Positions 1-5,033 of a stretch of DNA of 10,992 bases are shown here, one piece after another. Location: assembly GCA_030609765.1 (NCBI GenBank), contig JAUWTE010000057.1, positions 1-10,992 of the forward strand, read 5' to 3'. This DNA is from Acidobacteriota bacterium (lineage in GTDB: Bacteria > Acidobacteriota > UBA890). The notes under the pieces are model-generated. The model was not told the origin of the DNA. It ran no database searches and was given only the letters and a program-made list of their open reading frames with translations. Each line of letters begins with the position of its first letter. Within the stretch, counting starts at the first letter, position 1. Position numbers and translations under genes: made by a program.

Positions 1-1
1 C

Positions 2-226
2 TCTCCGGCTCGACCCAGCACGCGCAGCTACTCGCCGCCGGCAAGGCGATCGAGCGTTCGGAGTACACCCGGAGGTAGCCGCGGCGCCGCGCCACGTGGG
101 AGTAGAGTGTCGAGGCCCAGCGTGACTCGACCCAGTGCGGGCGCCCGGGCACCAAGAGGCGGATCGACGAAACCGCCAGGCGGCGGCACCCGGACGGCGC
201 GGAAGGCTAAGCCGAAGGGCGGCTGA
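2..226 (+). CDS. C-terminal end of an unknown protein with a basic low-complexity tail (partial, 5' end outside window)
   Basis: Reading frame 2 is open from the window edge to TGA at 224-226 and gives 74 residues made only of S, P, A, R, T, Y, V, G and K. There are 18 basic residues (14 Arg, 4 Lys), no acidic ones and no Leu, Ile, Phe, Met, Trp, His, Cys, Asn, Asp, Gln or Glu. A wrong frame in GC-rich DNA normally also yields Leu, Asp, His, Gln, Cys and Trp, so this bias argues for a genuine disordered tail. Short related units recur (SRPS, TRPS, RSYSPP), and it ends KAKPKGG. Such tails are common at the ends of secreted or envelope proteins and nucleic-acid-binding proteins; the functional domain lies upstream and cannot be seen. 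The hairpin at 253-288 follows the stop by 26 bases, which fits a gene end. Against it, frame 1 has higher third-position GC up to its stop at 76-78. Confidence 0.55.
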   Translation, partial: SPARPSTRSYSPPARRSSVRSTPGGSRGAAPRGSRVSRPSVTRPSAGARAPRGGSTKPPGGGTRTARKAKPKGG

Positions 227-252
227 TCGGATCTTTGGACGGCCTCGTGTGT

Positions 253-288
253 TTGGTGTGAGAGGGCGGAAAACGCCCCTCACACCAG
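253..288. terminator. Strong hairpin, possible transcription terminator without a U-tract
   Basis: The arms GGTGTGAGAGGGCG (255-268) and CGCCCCTCACACC (274-286) pair along 13 base pairs with one bulged A, closing on a GAAAA loop. Flanking T254-A287 and T253-G288 can extend it. It sits 26 bases after the stop of the gene ending at 226 and 120 bases before the next gene. No run of T follows on either strand, so intrinsic termination is uncertain. It could instead be a 3'-end stabilising stem or a protein-binding dyad. Confidence 0.45.
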
Positions 289-323
289 ACACGCCTACTG
301 GGAATTGTGACCCTCGGCATCGC

Positions 324-352
324 TTGCAATCCGTAATACCCTGGACTACCAT
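324..352 (+). promoter_or_regulatory. Weak candidate sigma70-type promoter for the YjbQ-family gene
   Basis: TTGCAA at 324-329 (4 of 6 to TTGACA) lies exactly 17 bases before TACCAT at 347-352 (4 of 6 to TATAAT). Transcription would start near 359. A small stem, GGGTA (366-370) with TACCC (375-379) around a CTGA loop, would then lie in the leader. Both hexamers are poor, so this is a placement guess. Confidence 0.2.
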
Positions 353-407
353 CGGCTTATTCGCGGGGTACTGATACCCTCCTTAGCTCTGCCTGGATCC
401 CGATCAA

Positions 408-836
408 ATGAAGGTTGTCAGCCACAAGTTTGAGGTAAACAGCGAAGAGCGCCTCGACCTCATCGACTTGACCCAGAGAGTGCGTGAGATGTTCAACGGC
501 TCGATGGTCAAGGAAGGCATGCTGTACCTGCATTCGATGCACACGACCACTGCCATCATGATCAATGAATGGCAGCAGGCGTTGCTCGATGACCTCAAGG
601 CCTTCCTGCGCGACGTGGTCGACGACAAGGATTACTTCTGGCACAACGATCCCGAGCACAGCGACTGCGTGCGTAGCAACGCATCCTCGCATCTGCGCTC
701 ATCGTTGTTGTCGCACAACGTGATGGTTCCCATCGAGGAAGGCAAGCTGGTTCTCGGCCAGTGGCAGAGCATTATCTTCGCCGAGCTCGATGGCCCGCAG
801 AAGCGATCGGTCTTCGCCCAGATCATCGGCAACTAG
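408..836 (+). CDS. YjbQ/UPF0047 family protein (secondary thiamine-phosphate synthase family)
   Basis: The 142-residue product has the full length of the YjbQ/UPF0047 family, a compact beta-rich fold that trimerises. The family marks are visible in order: HTTTAIMINE at 45-54, WHND at 78-81 followed by a conserved NASSHLRSSLL stretch with His95, LGQWQ at 116-120, and the terminal ELDGPQKR at 126-133 (most members have DGPR). The conserved histidines are thought to form a metal site. Databases often label the family 'secondary thiamine-phosphate synthase enzyme' because some members have weak activity of that kind; the true role is unsettled and I do not claim it here. ATG at 408 is the natural start because homologues begin just before this beta strand, although no clear Shine-Dalgarno precedes it. 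The gene stands alone on its strand and converges on a minus-strand membrane-protein gene. Confidence 0.9.
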   Translation: MKVVSHKFEVNSEERLDLIDLTQRVREMFNGSMVKEGMLYLHSMHTTTAIMINEWQQALLDDLKAFLRDVVDDKDYFWHNDPEHSDCVRSNASSHLRSSLLSHNVMVPIEEGKLVLGQWQSIIFAELDGPQKRSVFAQIIGN

Positions 837-838
837 CG

Positions 839-852
839 CCTTCGGCCGAAGG
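839..852. terminator. Palindrome between convergent genes, possible bidirectional terminator
   Basis: CCTTCGGCCGAAGG is a perfect 14-base palindrome that begins two bases after the YjbQ-family stop codon, in the 57-base gap between two convergent genes. It can fold as a 5-bp stem with a GGCC loop on either strand. No T-run follows, so a terminator role is only suggested by position. Confidence 0.35.
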
Positions 853-893
853 ATCTCACCCCGCTCCTCTCGCGTGGTGTCTCTGCTTGTCGA

Positions 894-1340
894 TCAGCTC
901 TCGCGCGGCGTGTGATAGGCGATCCCGAGCACCGCTCCCCAGAGAAGGTGCCAGGCGGCGAGAGCCAACGGGTAGGCGCTATCCCATCCGCTGCCGAAGA
1001 CGCCGCCACCGTAGATCAGCGGAAACAGCGTCAACCCCGAGACCAGGCACAAGACAACACCCCAAATCATGCCGCGCGCCCATCCCGGTCCCGGAAGAAG
1101 GGCCTGAATGTATAGCGCGTAGAGCAATGCCATCACCACGCCGCCGGCACCCAACTGCAGCAGGCCCATCGTCCAGGAGAAGGATATGGAGGCACCCTCC
1201 GGCACCAGGAAGTTCCCGTTGAGGCTGGCCAGATCGACCCGGGGTAGGCTGAGACCAGGGAACCACGTGCCGGCCACCATGGATACGAAGGTAGCCAGCA
1301 ACCCGGCCCAGACGGCGGCGCGAACATCTCCGGCCTTCAT
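894..1340 (-). CDS. Small integral membrane protein, four predicted helices, DUF6789-like
   Basis: This 148-residue protein is mostly hydrophobic, with helices at about 8-29, 55-81, 88-111 and 122-142. An extracytoplasmic or loop segment at 30-54 carries PRVDLASLNGNF and is the least hydrophobic part. Small residues line the helices (LGAGG near 63-67, GGGVFGSG near 111-118). The last helix has HLLWGAVLGIAY, a His-x-x-(Tyr/Trp)-Gly-x-x-x-Gly pattern seen near the end of DUF6789/YagU-like small membrane proteins; the family match is by pattern only. The start is well supported: GGAGG lies five bases upstream of ATG. It is downstream of the DUF2203 gene on the same strand with a 73-base gap, so the two may be cotranscribed. 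I cannot name a function or substrate. Confidence 0.8.
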   Translation of the reverse strand: MKAGDVRAAVWAGLLATFVSMVAGTWFPGLSLPRVDLASLNGNFLVPEGASISFSWTMGLLQLGAGGVVMALLYALYIQALLPGPGWARGMIWGVVLCLVSGLTLFPLIYGGGVFGSGWDSAYPLALAAWHLLWGAVLGIAYHTPRES

Positions 1341-1366
1341 GCGTGCCTCCTCGATTACTGCGTCCG

Positions 1367-1385
1367 GCGCGCAATATCAGCGCGC
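1367..1385 (-). repeat. GC-rich inverted repeat between the DUF2203 and membrane-protein genes
   Basis: GCGCGC at 1367-1372 and again at 1380-1385 flank a 7-base AT-rich loop (AATATCA on the plus strand), giving a 6-bp all-GC stem. It lies inside the 73-base spacer of a probable minus-strand operon, between the DUF2203 stop and the GGAGG ribosome site of the membrane gene. It has no T-run. It may act as an mRNA processing or partial attenuation stem, but nothing in the sequence proves this. Confidence 0.3.
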
Positions 1386-1413
1386 AACATCGGAGTTACC
1401 TCTGCAGCCTCTT

Positions 1414-1791
1414 CTAGTTCCAGCTCAACCAGCTATCGCTATCCGCTTCGAGCTCGATGCGGTCCTTGAATGACTCCCAGGTGAAGTGCCGGTGGGTGAT
1501 GCAATCCTCATCGGGCGCCCAGCACCAGAGCATGTTGGGATCCGGCGAGCGGAAATCGACGGTGAAGATTCCCTTCGGTTGGGCTCCGATCTGCAAGATC
1601 GCCTCGGCCCAATCGTTAAGCAGGGACCTTGTCTCGGACTCCAAGCTCATCCCCTCGCCCTCCGCCTCGGTTTCCTGATATTCCGAGCGGAGGGCCTGCA
1701 ATCGCTCTTGGGTCTCACGGGTCAGATGAGCCACCGCGGGCAGAGCCTCGTTGGCTTCGTCGAGAGTGAAAATGCGATACGGGTAGTACAT
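1414..1791 (-). CDS. DUF2203 family protein
   Basis: The 125-residue soluble protein matches the DUF2203 layout. It has an N-terminal FTLDEANEALP at 8-18, typical of the family's opening motif, and a central amphipathic helical stretch at about 19-68 rich in Glu, Gln and Arg. The C-terminal conserved block runs IGAQPKGIFTVDF (68-80), LWCW (88-91), then an acidic DED and a His pair (HRH, 100-102) before FKDRIEL (108-114). The family is widespread in Deinococcota, Actinomycetota, Myxococcota and Acidobacteriota and has no established function. ATG at 1791 (MYYPYRIFTL) puts the motif at the expected distance from the N-terminus; the ribosome site is weak (GAGAA three bases upstream). The small membrane protein gene follows 73 bases downstream. 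The Trp/Cys/His block at 89-102 could bind a ligand or metal, but that is inference. Confidence 0.85.
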   Translation of the reverse strand: MYYPYRIFTLDEANEALPAVAHLTRETQERLQALRSEYQETEAEGEGMSLESETRSLLNDWAEAILQIGAQPKGIFTVDFRSPDPNMLWCWAPDEDCITHRHFTWESFKDRIELEADSDSWLSWN

Positions 1792-1962
1792 CGATTCTCA
1801 GCGGTTGTACCGGGTTTGGCTGCGAACAGGAGGGGTCCGCCAGCCCGTTCATCTACGCTTCCGGCTAGACCTTATCATGCTCACAGAAGGCCGTCATCGA
1901 TCTTCCTGATCAGCCATATTCGCCTCGTATTCGCCTGACGCGTGGATCCGTGCCAGTCGATC

Positions 1963-1991
1963 TTGCGATAGGTGGCGTGGGAGCCTATAGT
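1963..1991 (+). promoter_or_regulatory. Sigma70-type promoter for the aminotransferase-trpS operon
   Basis: TTGCGA at 1963-1968 (4 of 6 to consensus) and TATAGT at 1986-1991 (5 of 6) are separated by exactly 17 bases. This is the best promoter-like match I found upstream of the operon. Transcription would begin near 1998, leaving a leader of about 180 bases before the aminotransferase ATG. That is long for a housekeeping operon and gives room for the two hairpins that follow. Confidence 0.5.
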
Positions 1992-2016
1992 CGAGTTCTC
2001 AGAGCATTCTCAGGGC

Positions 2017-2036
2017 GTGCGGGGTCAGCCCCCCAC
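2017..2036 (+). repeat. Short GC hairpin in the operon leader
   Basis: GTGCGGGG (2017-2024) pairs with CCCCCCAC (2029-2036) around a TCAG loop: seven Watson-Crick pairs and one C-C mismatch. It starts about 20 bases after the inferred transcription start. The core GGGGTCAGCCCC resembles the GGGGTCAGACCCC-type palindromes scattered in some deltaproteobacterial genomes, but I see only this one copy here. Confidence 0.45.
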
Positions 2037-2053
2037 AACCGACCCCCCGCCCA

Positions 2054-2097
2054 AGGGATTCCGGGAGCCACCCACCGCCCACCCCACCGGAATCCCT
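2054..2097 (+). repeat. Perfect 11-bp inverted repeat in the operon leader
   Basis: AGGGATTCCGG (2054-2064) and CCGGAATCCCT (2087-2097) are exact reverse complements separated by 22 bases of C-rich sequence without G-rich partners. The stem is in the aminotransferase-trpS leader, 83 bases before the start codon. No T-run follows, so it does not look like a simple intrinsic attenuator. It could be an operator dyad, an RNA stability stem, or part of a larger fold. Confidence 0.5.
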
Positions 2098-2180
2098 GTG
2101 TCTGGCGACGGGCCTCCATCTCGTTTTCATGCCGAGATGCGAGCCATTGAATTGCGGGAAGCACAATCGGAGAACTGAAC

Positions 2181-3308
2181 ATGAGTTTCGAGAATTTCGC
2201 GATGGAACGGTATCAGTCGACCTTCGAGCACGAGGTCCTTTTCAACTTGTCTGAGAGCGGAGTCGAGCCTCTGACCCTCGCCGAGTTGCTCGAGATAAGC
2301 GGCACCTCGATCGAGTCATTCCTCGCCACTTCTCTCGAGTACAATCATTCGCGCGGAACGCCGAAGCTGCGCGAGCGCGTTGCCTCGATCTATCCAGGGG
2401 CGAATGCCGAGAACGTCTTGGTCACCAACGGAGGAGCCGAGGCGAATTATGTTCTCGCGTGGAGCCTGCTGTCCCCCGGCGATGAGCTCGTCTTCCAGAC
2501 GCCCAACTTCATGCAGGTCGGAAGCTTGGCGAACAACTTCGGCGTTGACGTGAAGCCCTGGCCCTTGCGCGAGGATCGCGATTGGCTGCCCGATACAGAA
2601 GAGCTCGACACTCTCGTGACCGACAAGACGAAGGCGATCCTTGTCACCAATCCCAACAACCCCACTGGATCGATTCTTCCTGAGTCGACCATGGATGCCA
2701 TCGTCCGCGCCGCCGAGCGCGTGGGAGCATGGATCATCGTCGACGAGATCTACCGAGGGGCCGAGCTCGAGGAACGAGAGACCACGACATTCTGGGGCAA
2801 GTCAGACCGTGTCCTCGTTACCGCGGGACTATCCAAGGCCTATGGATTGCCGGGCTTGCGACTCGGTTGGGCGATCGTCCCGGAGGACCTCGTGGAAGGA
2901 CTCTGGGCACATAAGGACTACACGACCATCTCCATGGGAACCATGAGTGACCGGCTGGCCGCCGCTGCCCTGCACGAGGATGTTCGCCCGCGCATCAAGG
3001 AGCGAACCCGTGCGATCCTCAACACCAACTGGAAGGTCATCGAGACTTGGTTGCAGGATCGAGCCGATACGTTCAAGTGGATTCCCCCGAAGGCTGGTGC
3101 GATCGTCTACGCGCGCTACGATTTGCCCATCGAGTCGATGGCACTTGCCGAGCGCCTGCGCACCGAAGCAGACTGTCTGATCGTGCCGGGCGAGCATTTC
3201 GACATGGAGCCTTACGTGCGCATGGGATTTGGGCCGGAACTTTCGAAGCTCGAGATTGCCCTGGAGCGTTGTGCCATGGTGGTAGACCCGCTCCGTCAAA
3301 GCACCTGA
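2181..3308 (+). CDS. Fold-type I PLP-dependent aminotransferase (class I/II), capreomycidine-synthase-like branch possible
   Basis: The 375-residue cytoplasmic enzyme has all marks of a fold-type I aminotransferase. YNHSRGTPKLRERVA at 54-68 is the substrate-domain entry; TNGGAEAN at 82-89 is the cofactor phosphate region; NPNNPTG spans 157-163; DEIYRG at 188-193 gives Asp188 for the pyridine nitrogen and Tyr191 for the cofactor hydroxyl; SKAYGLPGLRLGW has the Schiff-base Lys219 and phosphate-binding Arg227; and Arg347 in EPYVRMGFG is the usual carboxylate-binding arginine. The N-terminus (NLSESGVEPLTLAELL, 22-37) recalls the group that includes capreomycidine synthase (VioD), but no guanidino-amino-acid pathway is nearby, so the substrate is unknown. 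GGAG eight bases before ATG fixes the start. trpS follows after 20 bases, so the two are very likely one transcript, and an amino-acid role (possibly aromatic) is an inference from that link. Confidence 0.9.
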   Translation: MSFENFAMERYQSTFEHEVLFNLSESGVEPLTLAELLEISGTSIESFLATSLEYNHSRGTPKLRERVASIYPGANAENVLVTNGGAEANYVLAWSLLSPGDELVFQTPNFMQVGSLANNFGVDVKPWPLREDRDWLPDTEELDTLVTDKTKAILVTNPNNPTGSILPESTMDAIVRAAERVGAWIIVDEIYRGAELEERETTTFWGKSDRVLVTAGLSKAYGLPGLRLGWAIVPEDLVEGLWAHKDYTTISMGTMSDRLAAAALHEDVRPRIKERTRAILNTNWKVIETWLQDRADTFKWIPPKAGAIVYARYDLPIESMALAERLRTEADCLIVPGEHFDMEPYVRMGFGPELSKLEIALERCAMVVDPLRQST

Positions 3309-3320
3309 TCAGGGGGAGCA

Positions 3321-3330
3321 ATGACGTCAT
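3321..3330. promoter_or_regulatory. Perfect 10-base palindrome overlapping the trpS start codon
   Basis: ATGACGTCAT at 3321-3330 is self-complementary and supplies the first two bases of the trpS ATG (3329-3331). AGGGGGAG (3311-3318) is the ribosome site, 10 bases from ATG 3329 but only two from the out-of-frame ATG at 3321. In mRNA the palindrome is too short to fold stably on itself. It may matter only as a decoy start or as coincidence. Confidence 0.25.
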
Positions 3331-4351
3331 GTCCACAGTGAGGGTGTTCTCGGGCATTCAGCCCAGCGGCGAGCTCCATATCGGCAATTGGTTCGGTGCC
3401 ATTCAGAACTGGGTTCAGGTGCAGGATGAATACGACTGCATCTACTGCGTCGTCGACTACCACGCGATCACCGATCAGTTCGGCCCTGAGGCAAAGCGGT
3501 ACAGAACAGCGCAGGGAGAGTCGATGGCGGAGCGTTCGCTGCGCATGGCGGGCGATCTGATTGCGTGCGGGATCGACCCGCAGAAGTCGATTCTTTTCGT
3601 CCAATCGCATGTTCCGGAGCACACTGAGCTCGCATGGATTTTCTCCTGTATCGCTTCCTATGGCGATCTGCAGAGGATGACCCAATTCAAGGACAAGTCG
3701 GACAGGTCGGCCTACGTCAGCGTCGGGCTGTTCAGCTATCCCGTGCTACAGGCTGCCGACATCTTGCTGTACCGCGCCTCCCGAGTACCTGTGGGTGAGG
3801 ACCAGGTGCAACACCTGGAGCTCGCTCGCCGCATCGGCCGTCGATTCAACAGCCTGGTCGGGGTTGAGTACTTCCCCGAGGTCGAGCCTCTGCTCACCGA
3901 GGGCAAGCGCATCATGTCGCCGGCCGATCCGGCTCAGAAGATGAGCAAGAGCCTGGGGCCCAAGCACTACATCGGTCTCATGGAGGACCCCAAGGAGTCG
4001 TGGAAGAAGATCCGTTCGGCCGTGACCGACGTCGGACTCGAAGCCGGGCAATCCATGAGTCCAGGTGTTGCCAACCTGATCGACCTTTTGCGACTGTCGG
4101 CCCCTGCGGAGGTCGTTGAAGAATTCGTCGCCCGTCATGCAACAGGTGAGCTGCTCTACGGCGATCTCAAGAAGGCGGTTGCCGAGAGCCTCGAGACCGC
4201 CCTGGCCTCGATCAGAGAGCGCCGCGCTCAGCTCGGAGACGCCGAGGTACGAGAGATCTTGAAGGAAGGTGCGAAGAAGGCAAGCGCAATTGCTCGCGAG
4301 ACGATGGCCGAGGTGAGGGATCTCGTTGGAGTGGGCGGCGCGGCTAGCTGA
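3329..4351 (+). CDS. trpS: Tryptophanyl-tRNA synthetase (TrpRS)
   Basis: This class Ic aminoacyl-tRNA synthetase charges tRNA(Trp) with tryptophan using ATP. At 340 residues it has the normal bacterial length. The signature series is complete: GIQPSGELHIGN at 9-20 contains the HIGH-type HIGN; LFVQSHVPEHTELAW (89-103) and MTQFKDKS (117-124) are family blocks; GLFSYPVLQAADILLY at 133-148 lines the tryptophan pocket; VPVGEDQVQHLELAR follows at 153-167; and KMSKS is at 204-208. The frame is open upstream to 3047, but that would overlap the aminotransferase for over 250 bases; MSTVRVFSGIQPSG is the normal TrpRS beginning, so ATG 3329 is chosen. It is the second gene of an operon with the aminotransferase. 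The C-terminal anticodon-binding part (about 215-335) looks intact. No T-box-like leader is present upstream. Confidence 0.97.
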   Translation: MSTVRVFSGIQPSGELHIGNWFGAIQNWVQVQDEYDCIYCVVDYHAITDQFGPEAKRYRTAQGESMAERSLRMAGDLIACGIDPQKSILFVQSHVPEHTELAWIFSCIASYGDLQRMTQFKDKSDRSAYVSVGLFSYPVLQAADILLYRASRVPVGEDQVQHLELARRIGRRFNSLVGVEYFPEVEPLLTEGKRIMSPADPAQKMSKSLGPKHYIGLMEDPKESWKKIRSAVTDVGLEAGQSMSPGVANLIDLLRLSAPAEVVEEFVARHATGELLYGDLKKAVAESLETALASIRERRAQLGDAEVREILKEGAKKASAIARETMAEVRDLVGVGGAAS

Positions 4352-4362
4352 GGAGCGTCCTC
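4350..4362. terminator. Tiny hairpin at the end of trpS, weak terminator candidate
   Basis: GAGGA (4350-4354) and TCCTC (4358-4362) pair around a GCG loop, overlapping the trpS stop codon in the 24-base gap before the convergent lipoprotein gene. Five base pairs and no T-run make it a weak candidate for either strand. Confidence 0.15.
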
Positions 4363-4375
4363 TCGACGTCCGGCA

Positions 4376-4903
4376 TCAAGGCCGGCTGCCACCCGGCGGA
4401 ATCTCGATGACCGGCTGCCGCCACAGGTCCGGTAGCATTCCAGGGCTGATGATATGAGTCAGCTCCTCGGCAATCCCCACGGACGGCTCGACCCGAAACT
4501 GCAACCGCAACTCCCCGACAGAGACAAACCGTTGATCTGGGGAATATGCGACCAGAAACGCCTCGGTGGGCCGTCTGCATGGTTTCGCGCAGAGGAACAG
4601 TCCCCCCACTCGGCTTTGACCGAAGCGCACTTGTTGCAGGACATAGCGTTCGATTGTGACTGTGCCCTCGCCCAGCACCGTTTCACCCGAGCTGGTGATC
4701 TCGACCAGGCGTGCATCCGCGTCAGGGCCACTCAAACGGATTCGCAGATCACGCGACTGCACATCCGTGATGTTGAGCTGTAGTGAGCTGCCTCCGAACG
4801 CGCTCAGTCCATTACACCCAGCGGCAAGAAGTAGTGCTAGTACCGCGACGACAGGCACGATCCCCGAGATCGATGGGAGCCACCCCAACCAACGTGACCG
4901 CAT
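4376..4903 (-). CDS. Hypothetical envelope lipoprotein
   Basis: The 175-residue product starts MRSRW, then has a hydrophobic stretch at about 9-28 and the lipobox LAAGC with Cys30, so it should be lipidated by Lgt and cleaved by signal peptidase II. Asn31 follows the cysteine and gives no inner-membrane-retention Asp at +2, so outer-membrane sorting is plausible if the cell has Lol. The mature part (31-175) alternates short polar and hydrophobic segments, suggesting a beta-sandwich, with one Cys pair at 105 and 109 (LCAKPC) near the middle. I do not recognise the family. ATG at 4903 is chosen because AAAGGA lies six bases upstream; an ATG at 4909 is also in frame. The frame stays open to 5065 but that would run into the neighbouring gene. 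It lies downstream of the ligase-ACP-acyltransferase gene on the same strand, 130 bases away, with its own possible promoter. Confidence 0.75.
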   Translation of the reverse strand: MRSRWLGWLPSISGIVPVVAVLALLLAAGCNGLSAFGGSSLQLNITDVQSRDLRIRLSGPDADARLVEITSSGETVLGEGTVTIERYVLQQVRFGQSRVGGLFLCAKPCRRPTEAFLVAYSPDQRFVSVGELRLQFRVEPSVGIAEELTHIISPGMLPDLWRQPVIEIPPGGSRP

Positions 4904-4943
4904 AGCCATTCCTTTCCGCCTTCCGTCAATGTCCATTTCCAAC

Positions 4944-4949
4944 AATATA
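4944..4949 (-). promoter_or_regulatory. Candidate -10 box for the lipoprotein gene
   Basis: On the minus strand the hexamer at 4949-4944 reads TATATT (5 of 6 to TATAAT), about 40 bases upstream of the lipoprotein ATG, giving a leader of about 34 bases. The -35 region 17 bases further up is a T-rich CCTTTT and is poor. This suggests the lipoprotein gene has its own start besides any read-through from the upstream gene. Confidence 0.3.
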
Positions 4950-5033
4950 GCGCGGTAGCCTGGGCGAAAAGGCGCCATACAGGTAGTAGTTAGAAGTGCG
5001 CTGGGTCTGTTCCGCCACAGGTTGCCGGCAAAC

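Larger units (their letters stand above)
1792..2180. other. Long intergenic region between divergent units: promoter and structured leader
   Basis: This 389-base stretch separates the minus-strand DUF2203 gene from the plus-strand aminotransferase-trpS operon. It holds a sigma70-like promoter (1963-1991), a short GC hairpin (2017-2036), a longer inverted repeat (2054-2097) and a clear ribosome site (2169-2172). I see no convincing gene. A frame open from a GTG at 1972 to 2178 gives a Pro-rich product and starts upstream of the inferred transcription start. I could not find a clear promoter for the DUF2203 gene on the minus strand. Confidence 0.6.

Noticed and set aside
1..78. Frame 1 open to TAG at 76-78, with 23 of 25 codons ending in G or C and a well-mixed 25-residue product
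   Set aside because: It competes with frame 2, whose longer composition-biased tail and nearby hairpin fit better. The high third-position GC is real evidence for frame 1, so this is a preference rather than a proof.
135..374. Frame starting with GTG at 135, 79 codons
   Set aside because: It overlaps the frame 2 tail, runs through the hairpin at 253-288, lacks a ribosome site and has the Arg/Pro/Gly mix typical of unused frames in GC-rich DNA.
79..407. Possible structured RNA gene (RNase P RNA, SRP RNA, tmRNA or tRNA) because of several GC stems
   Set aside because: None of the conserved core motifs of these RNAs is present, there is no tRNA T-loop, and part of the stretch is better explained as coding.
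1972..2178. Open frame ending two bases before the aminotransferase start
   Set aside because: It begins with GTG inside the inferred promoter, upstream of the expected transcription start, and encodes a Pro-rich product without recognisable features.
1998..2180. T-box or Trp leader-peptide attenuator ahead of the aminotransferase-trpS operon
   Set aside because: No T-box consensus and no T-run after a stem. The short frames present (such as 2137-2178) contain no Trp codons.
3047..3328. N-terminal extension of trpS in the same frame
   Set aside because: It lies almost wholly inside the aminotransferase gene, and TrpRS proteins begin close to the FSGIQPSG block, which fits ATG 3329.
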